The translations under genes and the position numbers were made by a program. Source: Salinarimonas ramus (lineage in GTDB: Bacteria; Pseudomonadota; Alphaproteobacteria; Rhizobiales; Beijerinckiaceae). Taken from it: DNA of 64,000 nt. Under the pieces are notes generated by a model. The model did no database searches, had not been told where the DNA came from, and saw only the letters and a list, made by a program, of their open reading frames with translations. This document shows positions 56,314 to 64,000 of the stretch, one piece after another. Positions within the stretch are counted from its first letter, which is position 1; each line of letters starts with the position of its first letter. The stretch is from assembly GCF_014645695.1 (NCBI RefSeq), contig NZ_BMMF01000008.1, positions 62,001-126,000 of the forward strand, in the 5' to 3' direction.

Positions 56314-57405
56314 TCAGAGCCGCTCGCCGCTCGCGGGATCGAAGAGGCTGGCGCGGGCGGGATCGAGGACGAGGCGAACGGCGGCGCCGGGCGCGATCGG
56401 CTTCTCGCCCGCCATGCGCACCGCGAGCGTGGTCTCGCCGTCGCGGCACCAGACGAGGCTGTCGGCGCCCATGGGCTCGACGATGTCGACGTGAAGGCCC
56501 GACCAGGCGTGGACGTCCTCGCCCGCCTCCAGCACGCCGATATGCTCCGGGCGCACGCCGAGCGTCGCGGCCGATCCCGGCGCGGGGCGCCGCGCGAACT
56601 CGTAGGCGTCGAGCGCGAGACGTCGATCGCCGGCACGGAAGACGAGCGCGCCGTCGGGCGCCTCGATGCGGCCCTCGACGAAGTTCATCCGCGGCGAGCC
56701 GACGAAGCCCGCCACGAACAGGTTCGCCGGGCGATTGTAGATCTCGGCGGGCGGCGCGAGCTGCTGGATGCGCCGGTCCTTCATCACGGCGACGCGGTCG
56801 GCGAGCGTCAGCGCCTCGATCTGGTCGTGGGTGACGTAGATCATGGTCGTGTCGGCGAGGCGCTGGTGCAGGCGCTTGATCTCGACGCGCAGCTCGTTGC
56901 GCAATTGCGCGTCGAGGTTCGAGAGCGGCTCGTCGAAGAGGAAGATGTCGGCATCGCGCACCAGCGCACGCCCGATGGCGACGCGCTGGCGCTGCCCGCC
57001 GGAGAGCTCGCTGGGGCGCCGATCCAGCAGATGCTCGATCTGCAGCATCGCGGCTGCGCGGGCGACGCGGGCCTCGATCTCGGCCTTTTGCGTGCGCGCC
57101 ATGCGCAGGCCGAAGGAGAGGTTCTCGCGCACGCTCATGCGCGGGTAGAGCGCGTAGGACTGGAACACCATGGCGACGCCCCGGTCCTTGGGCTCCTCCC
57201 AGGTGACGTTGCGCTCGCCGAAATGGATCTCCCCGTCCTCGACGTCGATGAGCCCGGCCATGGCGTTGAGCAGCGTGGACTTGCCGCAGCCGGAGGGGCC
57301 GAGGAGGACGAGGAACTCGCCCGCCGCGACCTCGATGGAGAGCCGATCGAGCACCGGCATCGAGCCGAAGGCGATGCTCACGTCCCGTACGGACACTGCC
57401 GCCAT
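56314..57405 (-). CDS. Sugar ABC transporter ATPase (UgpC/MalK type)
   Basis: A 363-residue ATPase: Walker A LGPSGCGKSTLL (about 36-47), signature LSGGQRQRVAIGRALV, Walker B IFLFDEPLSNLDAQLR, and switch His in MIYVTHDQIEAL. The C-terminal third is the OB-fold regulatory domain of the MalK group (ATLGVRPEHIGVLEAGEDV). It lies nine bases after the second permease gene and energises the two-permease importer. Confidence 0.94.
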   Translation of the reverse strand: MAAVSVRDVSIAFGSMPVLDRLSIEVAAGEFLVLLGPSGCGKSTLLNAMAGLIDVEDGEIHFGERNVTWEEPKDRGVAMVFQSYALYPRMSVRENLSFGLRMARTQKAEIEARVARAAAMLQIEHLLDRRPSELSGGQRQRVAIGRALVRDADIFLFDEPLSNLDAQLRNELRVEIKRLHQRLADTTMIYVTHDQIEALTLADRVAVMKDRRIQQLAPPAEIYNRPANLFVAGFVGSPRMNFVEGRIEAPDGALVFRAGDRRLALDAYEFARRPAPGSAATLGVRPEHIGVLEAGEDVHAWSGLHVDIVEPMGADSLVWCRDGETTLAVRMAGEKPIAPGAAVRLVLDPARASLFDPASGERL

Positions 57406-57414
57406 GACGTCCTC

Positions 57415-58335
57415 CTATCCCTTGACGGCGCCGGCCGCGATGCCGCGGACGAACCAGCGCCCCGTGACGAAGTAGATGGCGAGCGGGACGACGCCGGTGA
57501 GGACGGTCGCCGCCATGTCGACGTTGTAGAGCCGCACGCCGTGGGTGGAGTTGACGATGTTGTTGAGCTGCACCGTCATGGGCAAATTTTCGCGTCCCGC
57601 GAAGGTCAGCCCGAGGATGAAGTCGTTCCACACGCCGGTGACCTGCAGGATCACCGCGACGACGAGGATCGGCGTCGACATCGGCAGCATCACCCGCAGG
57701 AAGATCGTGAAGAACCCTCCGCCGTCGACCCGCGCCGCGTTGAACAATTCGCGCGGAAGCGAGGCGTAGAAGTTCCGGAACAGCAGCGTCATGATCGGCA
57801 TGCCGAAGATCACGTGCACGAGCACGATGCCGGCGAGCGAATTGTAGATGCCCACGCTCGAGAACATCCGCACGAGCGGGTAGAGGAAGACTTGATAGGG
57901 CACGAAGGCGCCCGCGAGCAGGATCGCGAAGAGCACGTTCGCCCCGCGCACCGGCCAGAACGAGAGCGCGTAGCCGTTGAGCGCGCCGAGCAACACGGAG
58001 AGGATCACGGAGGGCACGAGGATACGCACCGAGTTCCAGAAGCCGACGCTGATCCCCTCGCAGGTGAGGCCCGTGCAGGCGCTGCCCCAGGCCGCGGCCC
58101 AGGCCTCGAGCGTGGGGGCGAGCGGCAGCGCGAAGATCGTGCCCTGGCGGATCTCCTCCATCGGCTTGAGCGAGGTCAGCAGCATGATCCACGCCGGGAG
58201 GAGGAAGAAGAGCGCGGCGCTCGCCAGGAAGGCGTAGAGCCCGATGCGGCCCGCCGTGAGCCGGCGAGGCCTGCGGCCGCGGGCCGTGATGCCGCCGCGG
58301 GCGCGGTCGGTGGAGGTTACGACGGCGCTCGTCAT
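57415..58335 (-). CDS. Sugar ABC transporter permease (MalG type)
   Basis: A 306-residue membrane protein with six hydrophobic segments and the cytoplasmic EAA loop SLPRELFNAARVDGGGFFTIFLRVMLP. The N-terminus is Arg-rich and cytoplasmic; a periplasmic loop with a Cys pair (SACTGLTCEG) might be disulphide-bonded. The ATG overlaps the first permease stop (ATGA, 58332-58335). Confidence 0.93.
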   Translation of the reverse strand: MTSAVVTSTDRARGGITARGRRPRRLTAGRIGLYAFLASAALFFLLPAWIMLLTSLKPMEEIRQGTIFALPLAPTLEAWAAAWGSACTGLTCEGISVGFWNSVRILVPSVILSVLLGALNGYALSFWPVRGANVLFAILLAGAFVPYQVFLYPLVRMFSSVGIYNSLAGIVLVHVIFGMPIMTLLFRNFYASLPRELFNAARVDGGGFFTIFLRVMLPMSTPILVVAVILQVTGVWNDFILGLTFAGRENLPMTVQLNNIVNSTHGVRLYNVDMAATVLTGVVPLAIYFVTGRWFVRGIAAGAVKG

Positions 58336-59291
58336 GCGGGCCTCCCGGAGGTGCTGCCGTAGCGGGCGTAGAGCCAGGGGGTGAGGACGGCGAGGACGGT
58401 GACGAGCATCACGGTCGCCGCCGCCGTGCCGAGGCCCACGTTGGCGCGCTCGAACAGGTGGTCCATCACGAACTTCGCGGGGACCTCGGTGGCGATGCCG
58501 GGCCCGCCCTTGGTCATGGCGACGACGAGGTCGTAGAGCTTCACCACCGCGATCGCGAGGAGCACCGTCGCCGTGACGATCATCGGGCCGATCAAGGGGA
58601 GCACGATGGAGAGGTAATAGCGCCAGGCCGGGATGCCGTCGACGCGCGCGGCCTTCCACAGGTCGGGATCGACGCCGCGCAAGCCCGCGAGCAGGATCAC
58701 CATGACGAGCCCCGACGATTGCCAGACGCCCGCGAGCACGAGGGCGTAGAGCGCGGTCTCCCCGTCCGCGAGCCAGGCGAAGGCGAAGCTCTCGAAGCCC
58801 GCCTCGCGCACGGCGCGCTGGAGGCCGAGCTCTGGGTTCAGGAACCATTGCCAGGCGAGCCCCGTAACGATGAAGGAGAGCGCGTGGGGATAGAGGTAGA
58901 TCGTGCGCAAAAGCCCCTCCGCCTTCACCCGCTGGTCGATGAGCACCGCCAGCAGGAAGCCGAGAACCAGGCAGGCGGCGATGAACAGCACGCCGAACAC
59001 GACCATGTTCTGCAGCGAGACGAGGAAGCGCGCATTGGCGAAGAGCCGCTCGTACTGATCGAGCCCGACGAAGTCGTAGGTGGGGAGCAGCTTCGAGCTC
59101 GTCGTCGAGAGCCGCACCGTCCAGGCCATGGCGCCGAGATAGACGACGCCGACCACGACCGCCATCGGCGCGAGCGCGAAGAGGGTGGAGGGGCGGATCC
59201 GTCGGCGCGCGCGCCGGGCGGAGCCGGCCGGGGTGGCGACGTCCACGCGAACGGGCAGCCGCTCGCGCTCCTTGGTGAGCATGGTGTGCAT
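58332..59291 (-). CDS. Sugar ABC transporter permease (MalF type)
   Basis: A 319-residue membrane protein with six hydrophobic segments. EAA loop: DPDLWKAARVDGIPAWRYYLSIVLPLIGP. A strongly basic N-terminal tail precedes the first helix (TLFALAPMAVVVGVVYLGAMAW). ATG 59291 follows GAGG; ATG 59282 is a possible alternative. It comes 108 bases after the binding-protein stop, and that gap holds a hairpin. Confidence 0.92.
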   Translation of the reverse strand: MHTMLTKERERLPVRVDVATPAGSARRARRRIRPSTLFALAPMAVVVGVVYLGAMAWTVRLSTTSSKLLPTYDFVGLDQYERLFANARFLVSLQNMVVFGVLFIAACLVLGFLLAVLIDQRVKAEGLLRTIYLYPHALSFIVTGLAWQWFLNPELGLQRAVREAGFESFAFAWLADGETALYALVLAGVWQSSGLVMVILLAGLRGVDPDLWKAARVDGIPAWRYYLSIVLPLIGPMIVTATVLLAIAVVKLYDLVVAMTKGGPGIATEVPAKFVMDHLFERANVGLGTAAATVMLVTVLAVLTPWLYARYGSTSGRPA

Positions 59292-59356
59292 GACCTCGTC
59301 TCCCGGGGCGCGGCGCACGCGGCGCCGATCCGTGGAACAGGCGGGCCGCCCCGGAG

Positions 59357-59375
59357 GAGCCTCGCGCAGAGGCTC
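59357..59375. other. Hairpin between ABC binding protein and first permease
   Basis: GAGCCTC (59357-59363), loop GCGCA, then GAGGCTC (59369-59375), a perfect 7-bp stem extended outward by CCCC/GGGG after a small internal loop. It lies about 25 bases after the binding-protein stop on the minus strand. No T-tract is seen. Confidence 0.55.
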
Positions 59376-59399
59376 GGGGGCGACCCGGTGGGCCGAGGG

Positions 59400-60644
59400 T
59401 CAGCCGGCGATCTCCATCGCCTCGCGGAAGCGCGCGACGAAGGCGTCCGCGTCCATGGACGGGTCGTTCCAGTACTGCGTGATCACGTCGTCGACCGCGC
59501 CGACGAGATCGGAGGAGGCGACGAGGTTGACCTGCGGCACCTGCTTGGCGGGATCCGACATCACCTCGGCGCCGCGCTGGGCGCAGGCGTCCATGCCGGA
59601 CACGTCGACGTCCGAGCGCACGGGGATCGACCCCTTGACGTTGTTGAAGGCGATCTGCGCCTCGGGGCTGAACATGACCTCGGCGAGCATCTCCTGCGCG
59701 GCGCGCTGGGCCTCGTCGTCGGTGGCGGGAAAGACGAAGACGTCGCCGCCGATGATCAGCGCCTCGTTCGCGCCCACCAGTGCGCAGCCGTATTCCTCGC
59801 CGGGCGTCTGGCCGGCGGCGAGGAACTCGCCCTTGGCCCAGTCGCCCATCAGCTGCATGGCGGCGCGGCCGGTGACGACGAGGTTCGTCGTCTCGTTCCA
59901 GCTGCGGCCGGGGCTGCCCTCGTCGACGATGGCGCGCAGGCGCCCGAACACGTCCGCGACGGCGCGGAACTCCTCGGTGTCGAGCGCCGCAACGTCGTTT
60001 TGCGCATAGAGCCTGTCGTAGAGCTCCGGGCCGCCGTGGCCGGCGAGGACGGCGTTGAAGAGCGTGCGCTCCTGCCAGGGCTCGCCGCCCTGGGCGAAGG
60101 GGATCTTGCCCGCGGCCTCGATCTTCTCGGCGGCGGCGAGCACGTCCTCCCAGGTCTGCGGCGGGGCGACGCCAGCCTCCTCGAGCACGGCATTGTTGTA
60201 GAACATCCAGTTCTGGCCGTGGATGTTCACCGGCACGGCGTAGATCTCGCCGTCGTAGCTGATGGCGTCGACGAAGGACGCGGGGATGAGATCGCGCCAC
60301 CCGCCCCGCGACGCGACGGCCTCGATGTCGTTGAGGAGCCCGCCCGCGGCGACTTCCTCGAACTGGCGACCCGTGTTGAACTGCATTGCGGTCGGCGCGT
60401 CCCCGCCGACGATGCGGTTGATGCCCGCGGTGCGGGCGTTGGTGCCGCCGGCGATGGCGGTGTCCACCCAGGTGCCGCCGGCCGCCTCGAAGCGGGAGAC
60501 GAATTCCTGGAGCGCGGCGGATTCGCCGCCGGAGGTCCACCAATGGATGACCTCGGCTTCCTGGGCGACGGCGGGGGTGTAGGCGGCGAGCGTGATGGCG
60601 GAGGCCGCGCAGGCGGCGAGCGCCGCCCTCTTCAACGAGCGCAT
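59400..60644 (-). CDS. Sugar ABC transporter substrate-binding protein
   Basis: A 414-residue exported binding protein (family 1, MalE/UgpB-like). Signal peptide about 1-27 (YTPAVA-QEAE). It then reads VIHWWTSGGESAALQEFVSRFEAAGG, a pattern common to glucose and mannose-type binding proteins of alphaproteobacteria, and TTNLVVTGRAAMQLMGDWAKGEF near the middle. Two Cys (GCALVG and MDACAQ) could form a disulphide. It heads the operon and diverges from the LacI gene. Confidence 0.93.
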   Translation of the reverse strand: MRSLKRAALAACAASAITLAAYTPAVAQEAEVIHWWTSGGESAALQEFVSRFEAAGGTWVDTAIAGGTNARTAGINRIVGGDAPTAMQFNTGRQFEEVAAGGLLNDIEAVASRGGWRDLIPASFVDAISYDGEIYAVPVNIHGQNWMFYNNAVLEEAGVAPPQTWEDVLAAAEKIEAAGKIPFAQGGEPWQERTLFNAVLAGHGGPELYDRLYAQNDVAALDTEEFRAVADVFGRLRAIVDEGSPGRSWNETTNLVVTGRAAMQLMGDWAKGEFLAAGQTPGEEYGCALVGANEALIIGGDVFVFPATDDEAQRAAQEMLAEVMFSPEAQIAFNNVKGSIPVRSDVDVSGMDACAQRGAEVMSDPAKQVPQVNLVASSDLVGAVDDVITQYWNDPSMDADAFVARFREAMEIAG

Positions 60645-60689
60645 GAGCGTTCCCTTTCCCTGGAGGAGCGACCGTTGGCCGGTCGTCGA

Positions 60690-60706
60690 TTTGCAACGTT
60701 ACGATA
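60690..60706. promoter_or_regulatory. Secondary LacI-type operator
   Basis: TTTGCAACGTTACGATA is an imperfect copy of the main palindrome, centred at 60697/60698, exactly 55 bp from the centre of the main one. It lies 46 bases upstream of the binding-protein ATG, likely over its promoter or start of transcription. Confidence 0.6.
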
Positions 60707-60741
60707 CGCCCCTTACAGTGAGCGTCAATGGCCTGACGAGA

Positions 60742-60763
60742 AAAATCGTAACGTTACGATTTT
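60742..60763. promoter_or_regulatory. Main LacI-type operator, 22-bp perfect palindrome
   Basis: A perfect 22-bp palindrome whose inner part is TCGTAACGTTACGA, with A4 and T4 at the outer ends. The central CG-containing step and the AACGTT core are typical of LacI-family operators. It lies between the divergent binding-protein gene and the LacI gene, so it can control both. Confidence 0.85.
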
Positions 60764-60828
60764 GCGGCGCACAATCGGGGGTGAACGATGACGGAACGAG
60801 GCGAGGCACGAAGCCACCGGAGGACGCC

Positions 60829-61854
60829 ATGAGCCGACACGCCTCGAAGGCCACGCTCAAGACGCTGGCGCAGGAGCTCGAGCTCTCGATCACCACCGTC
60901 TCACGGGCGCTCAAGGACGGGCCGGAGGTGCGTCCCGAGACCATCGCGCGCGTCAAGCAGGCGGCCGCGCGCCTGGGCTACGCCCCCGACCGCAGCGCCG
61001 TGAACCTGCGCACCGGGCGAACGGGAACGATCGCCGTCCTGTTCTTCGTGCCCCACGCCTACGACGACGTCGGCGACGGCAGCATCACCGCCATCATCGA
61101 GGGCGTCTGCCGCAGGCTCGAGGGGCTCGACTACACGCCCGTGGTCCAGCTGCTCACGCTAGAGGTCGACGGGCTCGAGCGCGTGCGGCGCATCGTCGAG
61201 GGAAAGCTCGCCGACGGCATCATCCTCTCGGGCACGACACCGCAGGACGAGCGCGTGCGCTGGATGCTGGAGCGGCGCTTCCCCTTCGTCACGTTCGGCC
61301 GCACCGAGCTGTTCACGCCCCATCCCTGGTACGACGTCGACAACGAGCTCGCCGCGCACCAGGCCACCGCGCACGCGCTGTCCGAAGGGCGCCGGCGCGT
61401 CGCGCTGATCAATCCGCCCGAGACGCTCACCTTCGCCCGGCAACGCCTAGCCGGCTATCGACGTGCGCTCGCCGAGGCGGGCATCGCCTACGATCCGGCC
61501 CTCGTGGTCCATGGCGGCCTCGGCGCCGGCGAGAGCCGGGAGGCGACGCGGGCGCTGTGCGCGGGCGAGGACCCGCCTTCCGCGATCGTCTGCGCCACGG
61601 GCGTCGTCGCCATCGGCGCCTGCGCGGGCCTGCGCGATCGCGGGCTCGAGCCCGGGCGCGACGTCCTCGTGGTGAGCCGCGACGGCACGCGCATGGCGAG
61701 CTATCTCGAGCCGCCGCTGCCCACCTGCTTCGCCTCGTTGTCGGATACCGGCTGGCACCTCGCCGACTTCCTGATGCGCGCCCTCGACGGCGCCCCCGTG
61801 GAGGACCTACAGATGCTCGTCGAGACGACGCTCGTGCCCGGAGACCGCCGATGA
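60829..61854 (+). CDS. LacI family transcriptional regulator
   Basis: A 341-residue regulator. Helix-turn-helix ATLKTLAQELELSITTVSRALKDGPEVRPETIARV and hinge helix RLGYAPDRSAVNLRTGRTGTIAV, then a periplasmic-binding-protein-like sugar domain. GGAGG at 60819-60823 supports ATG 60829. It most likely represses the divergent sugar ABC operon and its own operon through the palindromes at 60690 and 60742. Its stop overlaps the next gene (ATGA), so regulator and dehydrogenase are co-translated. Confidence 0.94.
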   Translation: MSRHASKATLKTLAQELELSITTVSRALKDGPEVRPETIARVKQAAARLGYAPDRSAVNLRTGRTGTIAVLFFVPHAYDDVGDGSITAIIEGVCRRLEGLDYTPVVQLLTLEVDGLERVRRIVEGKLADGIILSGTTPQDERVRWMLERRFPFVTFGRTELFTPHPWYDVDNELAAHQATAHALSEGRRRVALINPPETLTFARQRLAGYRRALAEAGIAYDPALVVHGGLGAGESREATRALCAGEDPPSAIVCATGVVAIGACAGLRDRGLEPGRDVLVVSRDGTRMASYLEPPLPTCFASLSDTGWHLADFLMRALDGAPVEDLQMLVETTLVPGDRR

Positions 61855-62873
61855 CGACCGATACGCCCGCCTTCGCCCCCGTCCGCTTCGGCGTGCTCGG
61901 CGCCTCCAAGATCGGCCGCGAGAAGGTGATCCCGGCCATGCAGGCGAGCCCGCTGTGCGAGATCGTGGCCATCGCCTCGCGCGACGAGACGCGGGCGCGC
62001 GCCGAGGCCGACGCACTCGGCATCCCCGACGCCTACGGATCGTACGAGGCGCTGATCGCGGCGGGCGAGGTCGAGGCGATCTACATCCCGCTGCCGAACC
62101 ACATGCACGTGCCCTGGACGCTCGCCGCCGCGCGGGCGGGCAAGCACGTCCTGTGCGAGAAGCCCATCGCGCGCACCGCGGAGGAAGCGCAGGCGCTCCT
62201 CGACCTGCCGGCGGGGGTCGTCGTCTCCGAGGCCTACATGATTCGCCATCACCCGCAATGGCAGCGCGCCCGCGCGCTGCTCGAGGAGGGTGCCATCGGC
62301 AGGCCGAGCCACGTCCAGGTGTCGTTCTCGTTCTTCAACCGCGATCCGGCGAACATTCGCAACAAGGTCGAATACGGCGGCGGCGCGCTCCTCGACATCG
62401 GCGGCTACGCCATCATGGCGGCGCGCCTGCTGCTCGCCGCCGATCCCGTACGGGCGATCGCGCTCGTCGACCGCGACCCCGATACGGGGGTCGACCGGGA
62501 GGTCGGCGGCCTCGTCGATCTCGGTGAGGATCGCCGGCTCTCGTTCGCGGTGGGGACGCAGCGCGCTCCTGGCCAGTGGGTGCGGGTGGAGGGCAGCGAG
62601 GGCGTCCTCGTCCTCGACGCCCAACCCTTCAACGCCCGCGCCGACGCCGACAACCGCATCGTCGTCGTGCGCGACGGCGCGGAGCGGATCGAGACCATTC
62701 CCGGCGCGGACCAGTACCGGCTCCAGGGCGAGGCCTTCGCCCGCGCCGTGCGCGGCGAGACGGCGGACCTCACGAGCATTCCCGACGCGCTCGTGACCAT
62801 GCGCACGGTGGACGCGCTCTTCCGCTCGGAGCGCTCGGGTGCGTTCGAGGCGGTGCAGGCGGACTTCGCATAG
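61851..62873 (+). CDS. Gfo/Idh/MocA family oxidoreductase, second copy
   Basis: A 340-residue NAD(P)-dependent dehydrogenase. Rossmann motif FGVLGASKIGREKVIPAM; catalytic Lys in KHVLCEKPIA; the substrate segment reads FSFFNRDPANIRNKVEYGGGALLDIGGYAI, close to D-xylose/glucose-fructose oxidoreductase types. It is coupled to the LacI gene and is a different subgroup from the dehydrogenase at 54353. The two may carry out successive oxidation and reduction steps on one sugar. Confidence 0.9.
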   Translation: MTTDTPAFAPVRFGVLGASKIGREKVIPAMQASPLCEIVAIASRDETRARAEADALGIPDAYGSYEALIAAGEVEAIYIPLPNHMHVPWTLAAARAGKHVLCEKPIARTAEEAQALLDLPAGVVVSEAYMIRHHPQWQRARALLEEGAIGRPSHVQVSFSFFNRDPANIRNKVEYGGGALLDIGGYAIMAARLLLAADPVRAIALVDRDPDTGVDREVGGLVDLGEDRRLSFAVGTQRAPGQWVRVEGSEGVLVLDAQPFNARADADNRIVVVRDGAERIETIPGADQYRLQGEAFARAVRGETADLTSIPDALVTMRTVDALFRSERSGAFEAVQADFA

Positions 62874-62921
62874 CGGAGCGGTGCGAAATATTCCTAGTCT
62901 CACACGTGGAATGGACCTCGG

Positions 62922-62957
62922 TCAATGCACCGAAATGGTACATGCGTCGTGCATTGA
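62922..62957. promoter_or_regulatory. 9-bp inverted repeat upstream of the DUF4214 gene
   Basis: TCAATGCAC (62922-62930) and GTGCATTGA (62949-62957) are perfect reverse complements separated by 18 bases, in an AT-rich patch about 100 bases before the DUF4214 start. An operator or leader stem-loop is possible. Confidence 0.45.
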
Positions 62958-63054
62958 TAAGATCGACTAAGTCTTGCTCGTCATGGACGAAGGCTCGACG
63001 ATGCGCGCCGACGCGAGACCGCCATCGGTGTCTCCGCGCGCTCTGGAGACCCGC

Positions 63055-63894
63055 ATGACGACTGCCCTTACCGTTGGCGACATTCGCCCCATTCTCGACC
63101 TCACCACGTCCTTTCCGCTGCTGGACGATGCGGAGAGCCTCGCGTCCCAGCTGCGGCCGCTTCTGGTGAGCCTCGGCGCTCCCATCGACGCCGAGCTCGA
63201 CGCCGTGCTCACCGTGATCGAGACGAATCCCGTCCTCGTCGAGATCGGCATCGCGGAATTCCGCGCCGCGATCGCCGGGTTTCCCGACGACACGCTGCTC
63301 ACGGACGTCTCGGGGCTCTACGGCGAGACGCCCGGTGGAGGCGGCACGCCGCCGACGGTCGTGGACGGCACGGTGACCTACACCCTGCCCTATTCGGACG
63401 CGACGATCGTCGTCGAGGGTGACGCTGTTCGGGTCACGCTCGGAGGCGAGACCACGACGCTGCAGAACGTCGACAAGCTGAGCTTCGTCGACGGATCCCT
63501 CTACATCGACACGACGGCGACCGCCGGCACCCTCGCGGTCGCCTACGAAAGCTTGTTCGGCCGAGCGCCGGACGCCGGCGGGTTCGAGTTCTGGCTCGAT
63601 GCGATCAAGAGCAACGGCGTCGACTACTTCGCCCTCGCCACCACCTTCGTGCAGACGGCGGAGTTCCAGGCGGCCTACGGAGCGTTCCTGAACGACGCCG
63701 AGGCGCTGATGAGGCAGGTCTACACCAACCTGTTCGACCGCACGGCCGATCAGGCGGGGCTCGACTTCTGGGCCGGCTACCTGCGGGAGAACGGAATCGA
63801 ATCCTCGATCGACGAGGTGTTCGCGACCTTCCTCCAATCCGAGGAAATGACCGCGCTCGTCGGAACGACGTACCCCAACGGGGTCTTCGTGTAA
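63055..63894 (+). CDS. DUF4214 domain protein
   Basis: A 279-residue acidic protein. The N-terminal part is helical, the middle has a Gly-rich linker and a beta domain (VTYTLPYSDATIVVEGDAVRVTLGG), and the C-terminal 110 residues are two DUF4214 units (AYESLFGRAPDAGGFEFWLDAI and VYTNLFDRTADQAGLDFWAGYL). This repeat is common in large secreted, type I-exported proteins; there is no Sec signal and no Cys. GGAG at 63045-63048 supports ATG 63055, although the frame is open from 62974. The role is unknown; a surface or secreted protein is likely. Confidence 0.82.
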   Translation: MTTALTVGDIRPILDLTTSFPLLDDAESLASQLRPLLVSLGAPIDAELDAVLTVIETNPVLVEIGIAEFRAAIAGFPDDTLLTDVSGLYGETPGGGGTPPTVVDGTVTYTLPYSDATIVVEGDAVRVTLGGETTTLQNVDKLSFVDGSLYIDTTATAGTLAVAYESLFGRAPDAGGFEFWLDAIKSNGVDYFALATTFVQTAEFQAAYGAFLNDAEALMRQVYTNLFDRTADQAGLDFWAGYLRENGIESSIDEVFATFLQSEEMTALVGTTYPNGVFV

Positions 63895-63905
63895 GTCCAG
63901 CCTCC

Positions 63906-63930
63906 GAGCGGCGGGCGCATCCCGCCGCTC
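63906..63930. terminator. Terminator hairpin after the DUF4214 gene
   Basis: A perfect 10-bp stem, GAGCGGCGGG (63906-63915) with CCCGCCGCTC (63921-63930), and loop CGCAT. It lies between the convergent DUF4214 gene and the minus-strand gene at the right edge and could serve both. No clear T-tract follows, as is usual in such GC-rich DNA. Confidence 0.65.
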
Positions 63931-63944
63931 TCCCGGACCCTGCT

Positions 63945-64000
63945 TCACCCCGCGAGGACGCGCATCGCCTCCTCGTGGACCCGCTTGTCGCCGGCGGCGA
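63945..64000 (-). CDS. C-terminal end of an unidentified protein, cut off by window
   Basis: On the minus strand the frame that ends with TGA at 63947-63945 encodes AAGDKRVHEEAMRVLAG before the stop. This looks like a protein-coding tail (charged helix) and follows a terminator hairpin for the convergent gene, but only 17 codons are visible. I cannot assign a family. Confidence 0.45.
   Translation of the reverse strand, partial: AAGDKRVHEEAMRVLAG

Overview
The window is about 64 kb of very GC-rich, tightly packed chromosome. The genes suggest a heterotrophic alphaproteobacterium of the Hyphomicrobiales (Rhizobiales) type. The reasons are a NodS-like methyltransferase, an HWE/HisKA_2 histidine kinase, Crp/Fnr regulators with a C-terminal Cys-Glu-Cys-Tyr motif, a short single-domain XylG, an ETF-beta lysine methyltransferase, and a density of TRAP and ABC importers. 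The genus is inference; the Methylobacteriaceae/Salinarimonadaceae neighbourhood would fit. I see no rRNA, CRISPR array, prophage or insertion sequence. At least fourteen gene pairs overlap by exactly four bases (ATGA or GTGA), so translational coupling is the rule.

Layout. 1-1.7 kb: the tail of an OmpA-like protein, a small lipoprotein made of glycine-led heptads, and an isocitrate lyase/PEP mutase family enzyme. 1.7-8.4 kb (minus): a three-gene operon of transglutaminase-like, circularly permuted ATP-grasp/alpha-E and transglutaminase/DUF2126 proteins, probably a peptide-making or modifying system. 8.6-12 kb: glycosyltransferase, methyltransferase, PIG-L deacetylase and acyl-CoA dehydrogenase-like protein, an unassigned glycan or lipid pathway. 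12-17.6 kb: DUF2442 and patatin, 3-hydroxybutyrate dehydrogenase, moaA, DUF971, a zeta-type toxin-antitoxin pair and an L,D-transpeptidase. A tRNA-Val(CAC) lies at 17.9 kb. Then come a periplasmic S10 carboxypeptidase, the ETF-beta methyltransferase and an M3 oligopeptidase.

22.5-33.2 kb is the xylose locus. A ROK repressor diverges from xylF-xylH-xylG-xylB-xylA. A periplasmic di-heme peroxidase is coupled to the repressor on one side, and a secreted CRTAC1 (FG-GAP/UnbV) protein follows xylA on the other. The signal-peptide region of that secreted protein carries an in-frame palindromic repeat element. 33.2-34.8 kb: a cytosolic two-component sensor pair (metOD1 domain and HWE kinase). 34.9-39.9 kb: mannonate dehydratase, a TRAP importer and a divergent GntR regulator, which points to hexuronate use; the uxuA start sits in a 14-bp tandem repeat.

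39.9-46.7 kb holds regulators and small proteins: a LysR remnant, two Crp/Fnr paralogues, two orphan 110-residue proteins, a chemoreceptor, a PAS protein, and a HAD/Nudix pair. 46.7-54.3 kb is a second catabolic unit: a molybdenum hydroxylase (FAD, 2Fe-2S and Mo subunits), then a TRAP importer, with a divergent TetR regulator and a palindromic operator. 54.4-62.9 kb is a sugar unit: an ABC importer, a sugar-phosphate isomerase/epimerase-like protein and two Gfo/Idh/MocA dehydrogenases, controlled by a LacI regulator with a 22-bp palindromic operator. The end holds a DUF4214 protein, a terminator and the tail of a minus-strand gene.

A recurring design is visible. In all four importer operons a GC-rich hairpin lies directly after the binding-protein gene and before the membrane genes. 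This would explain high binding-protein expression from a shared transcript.
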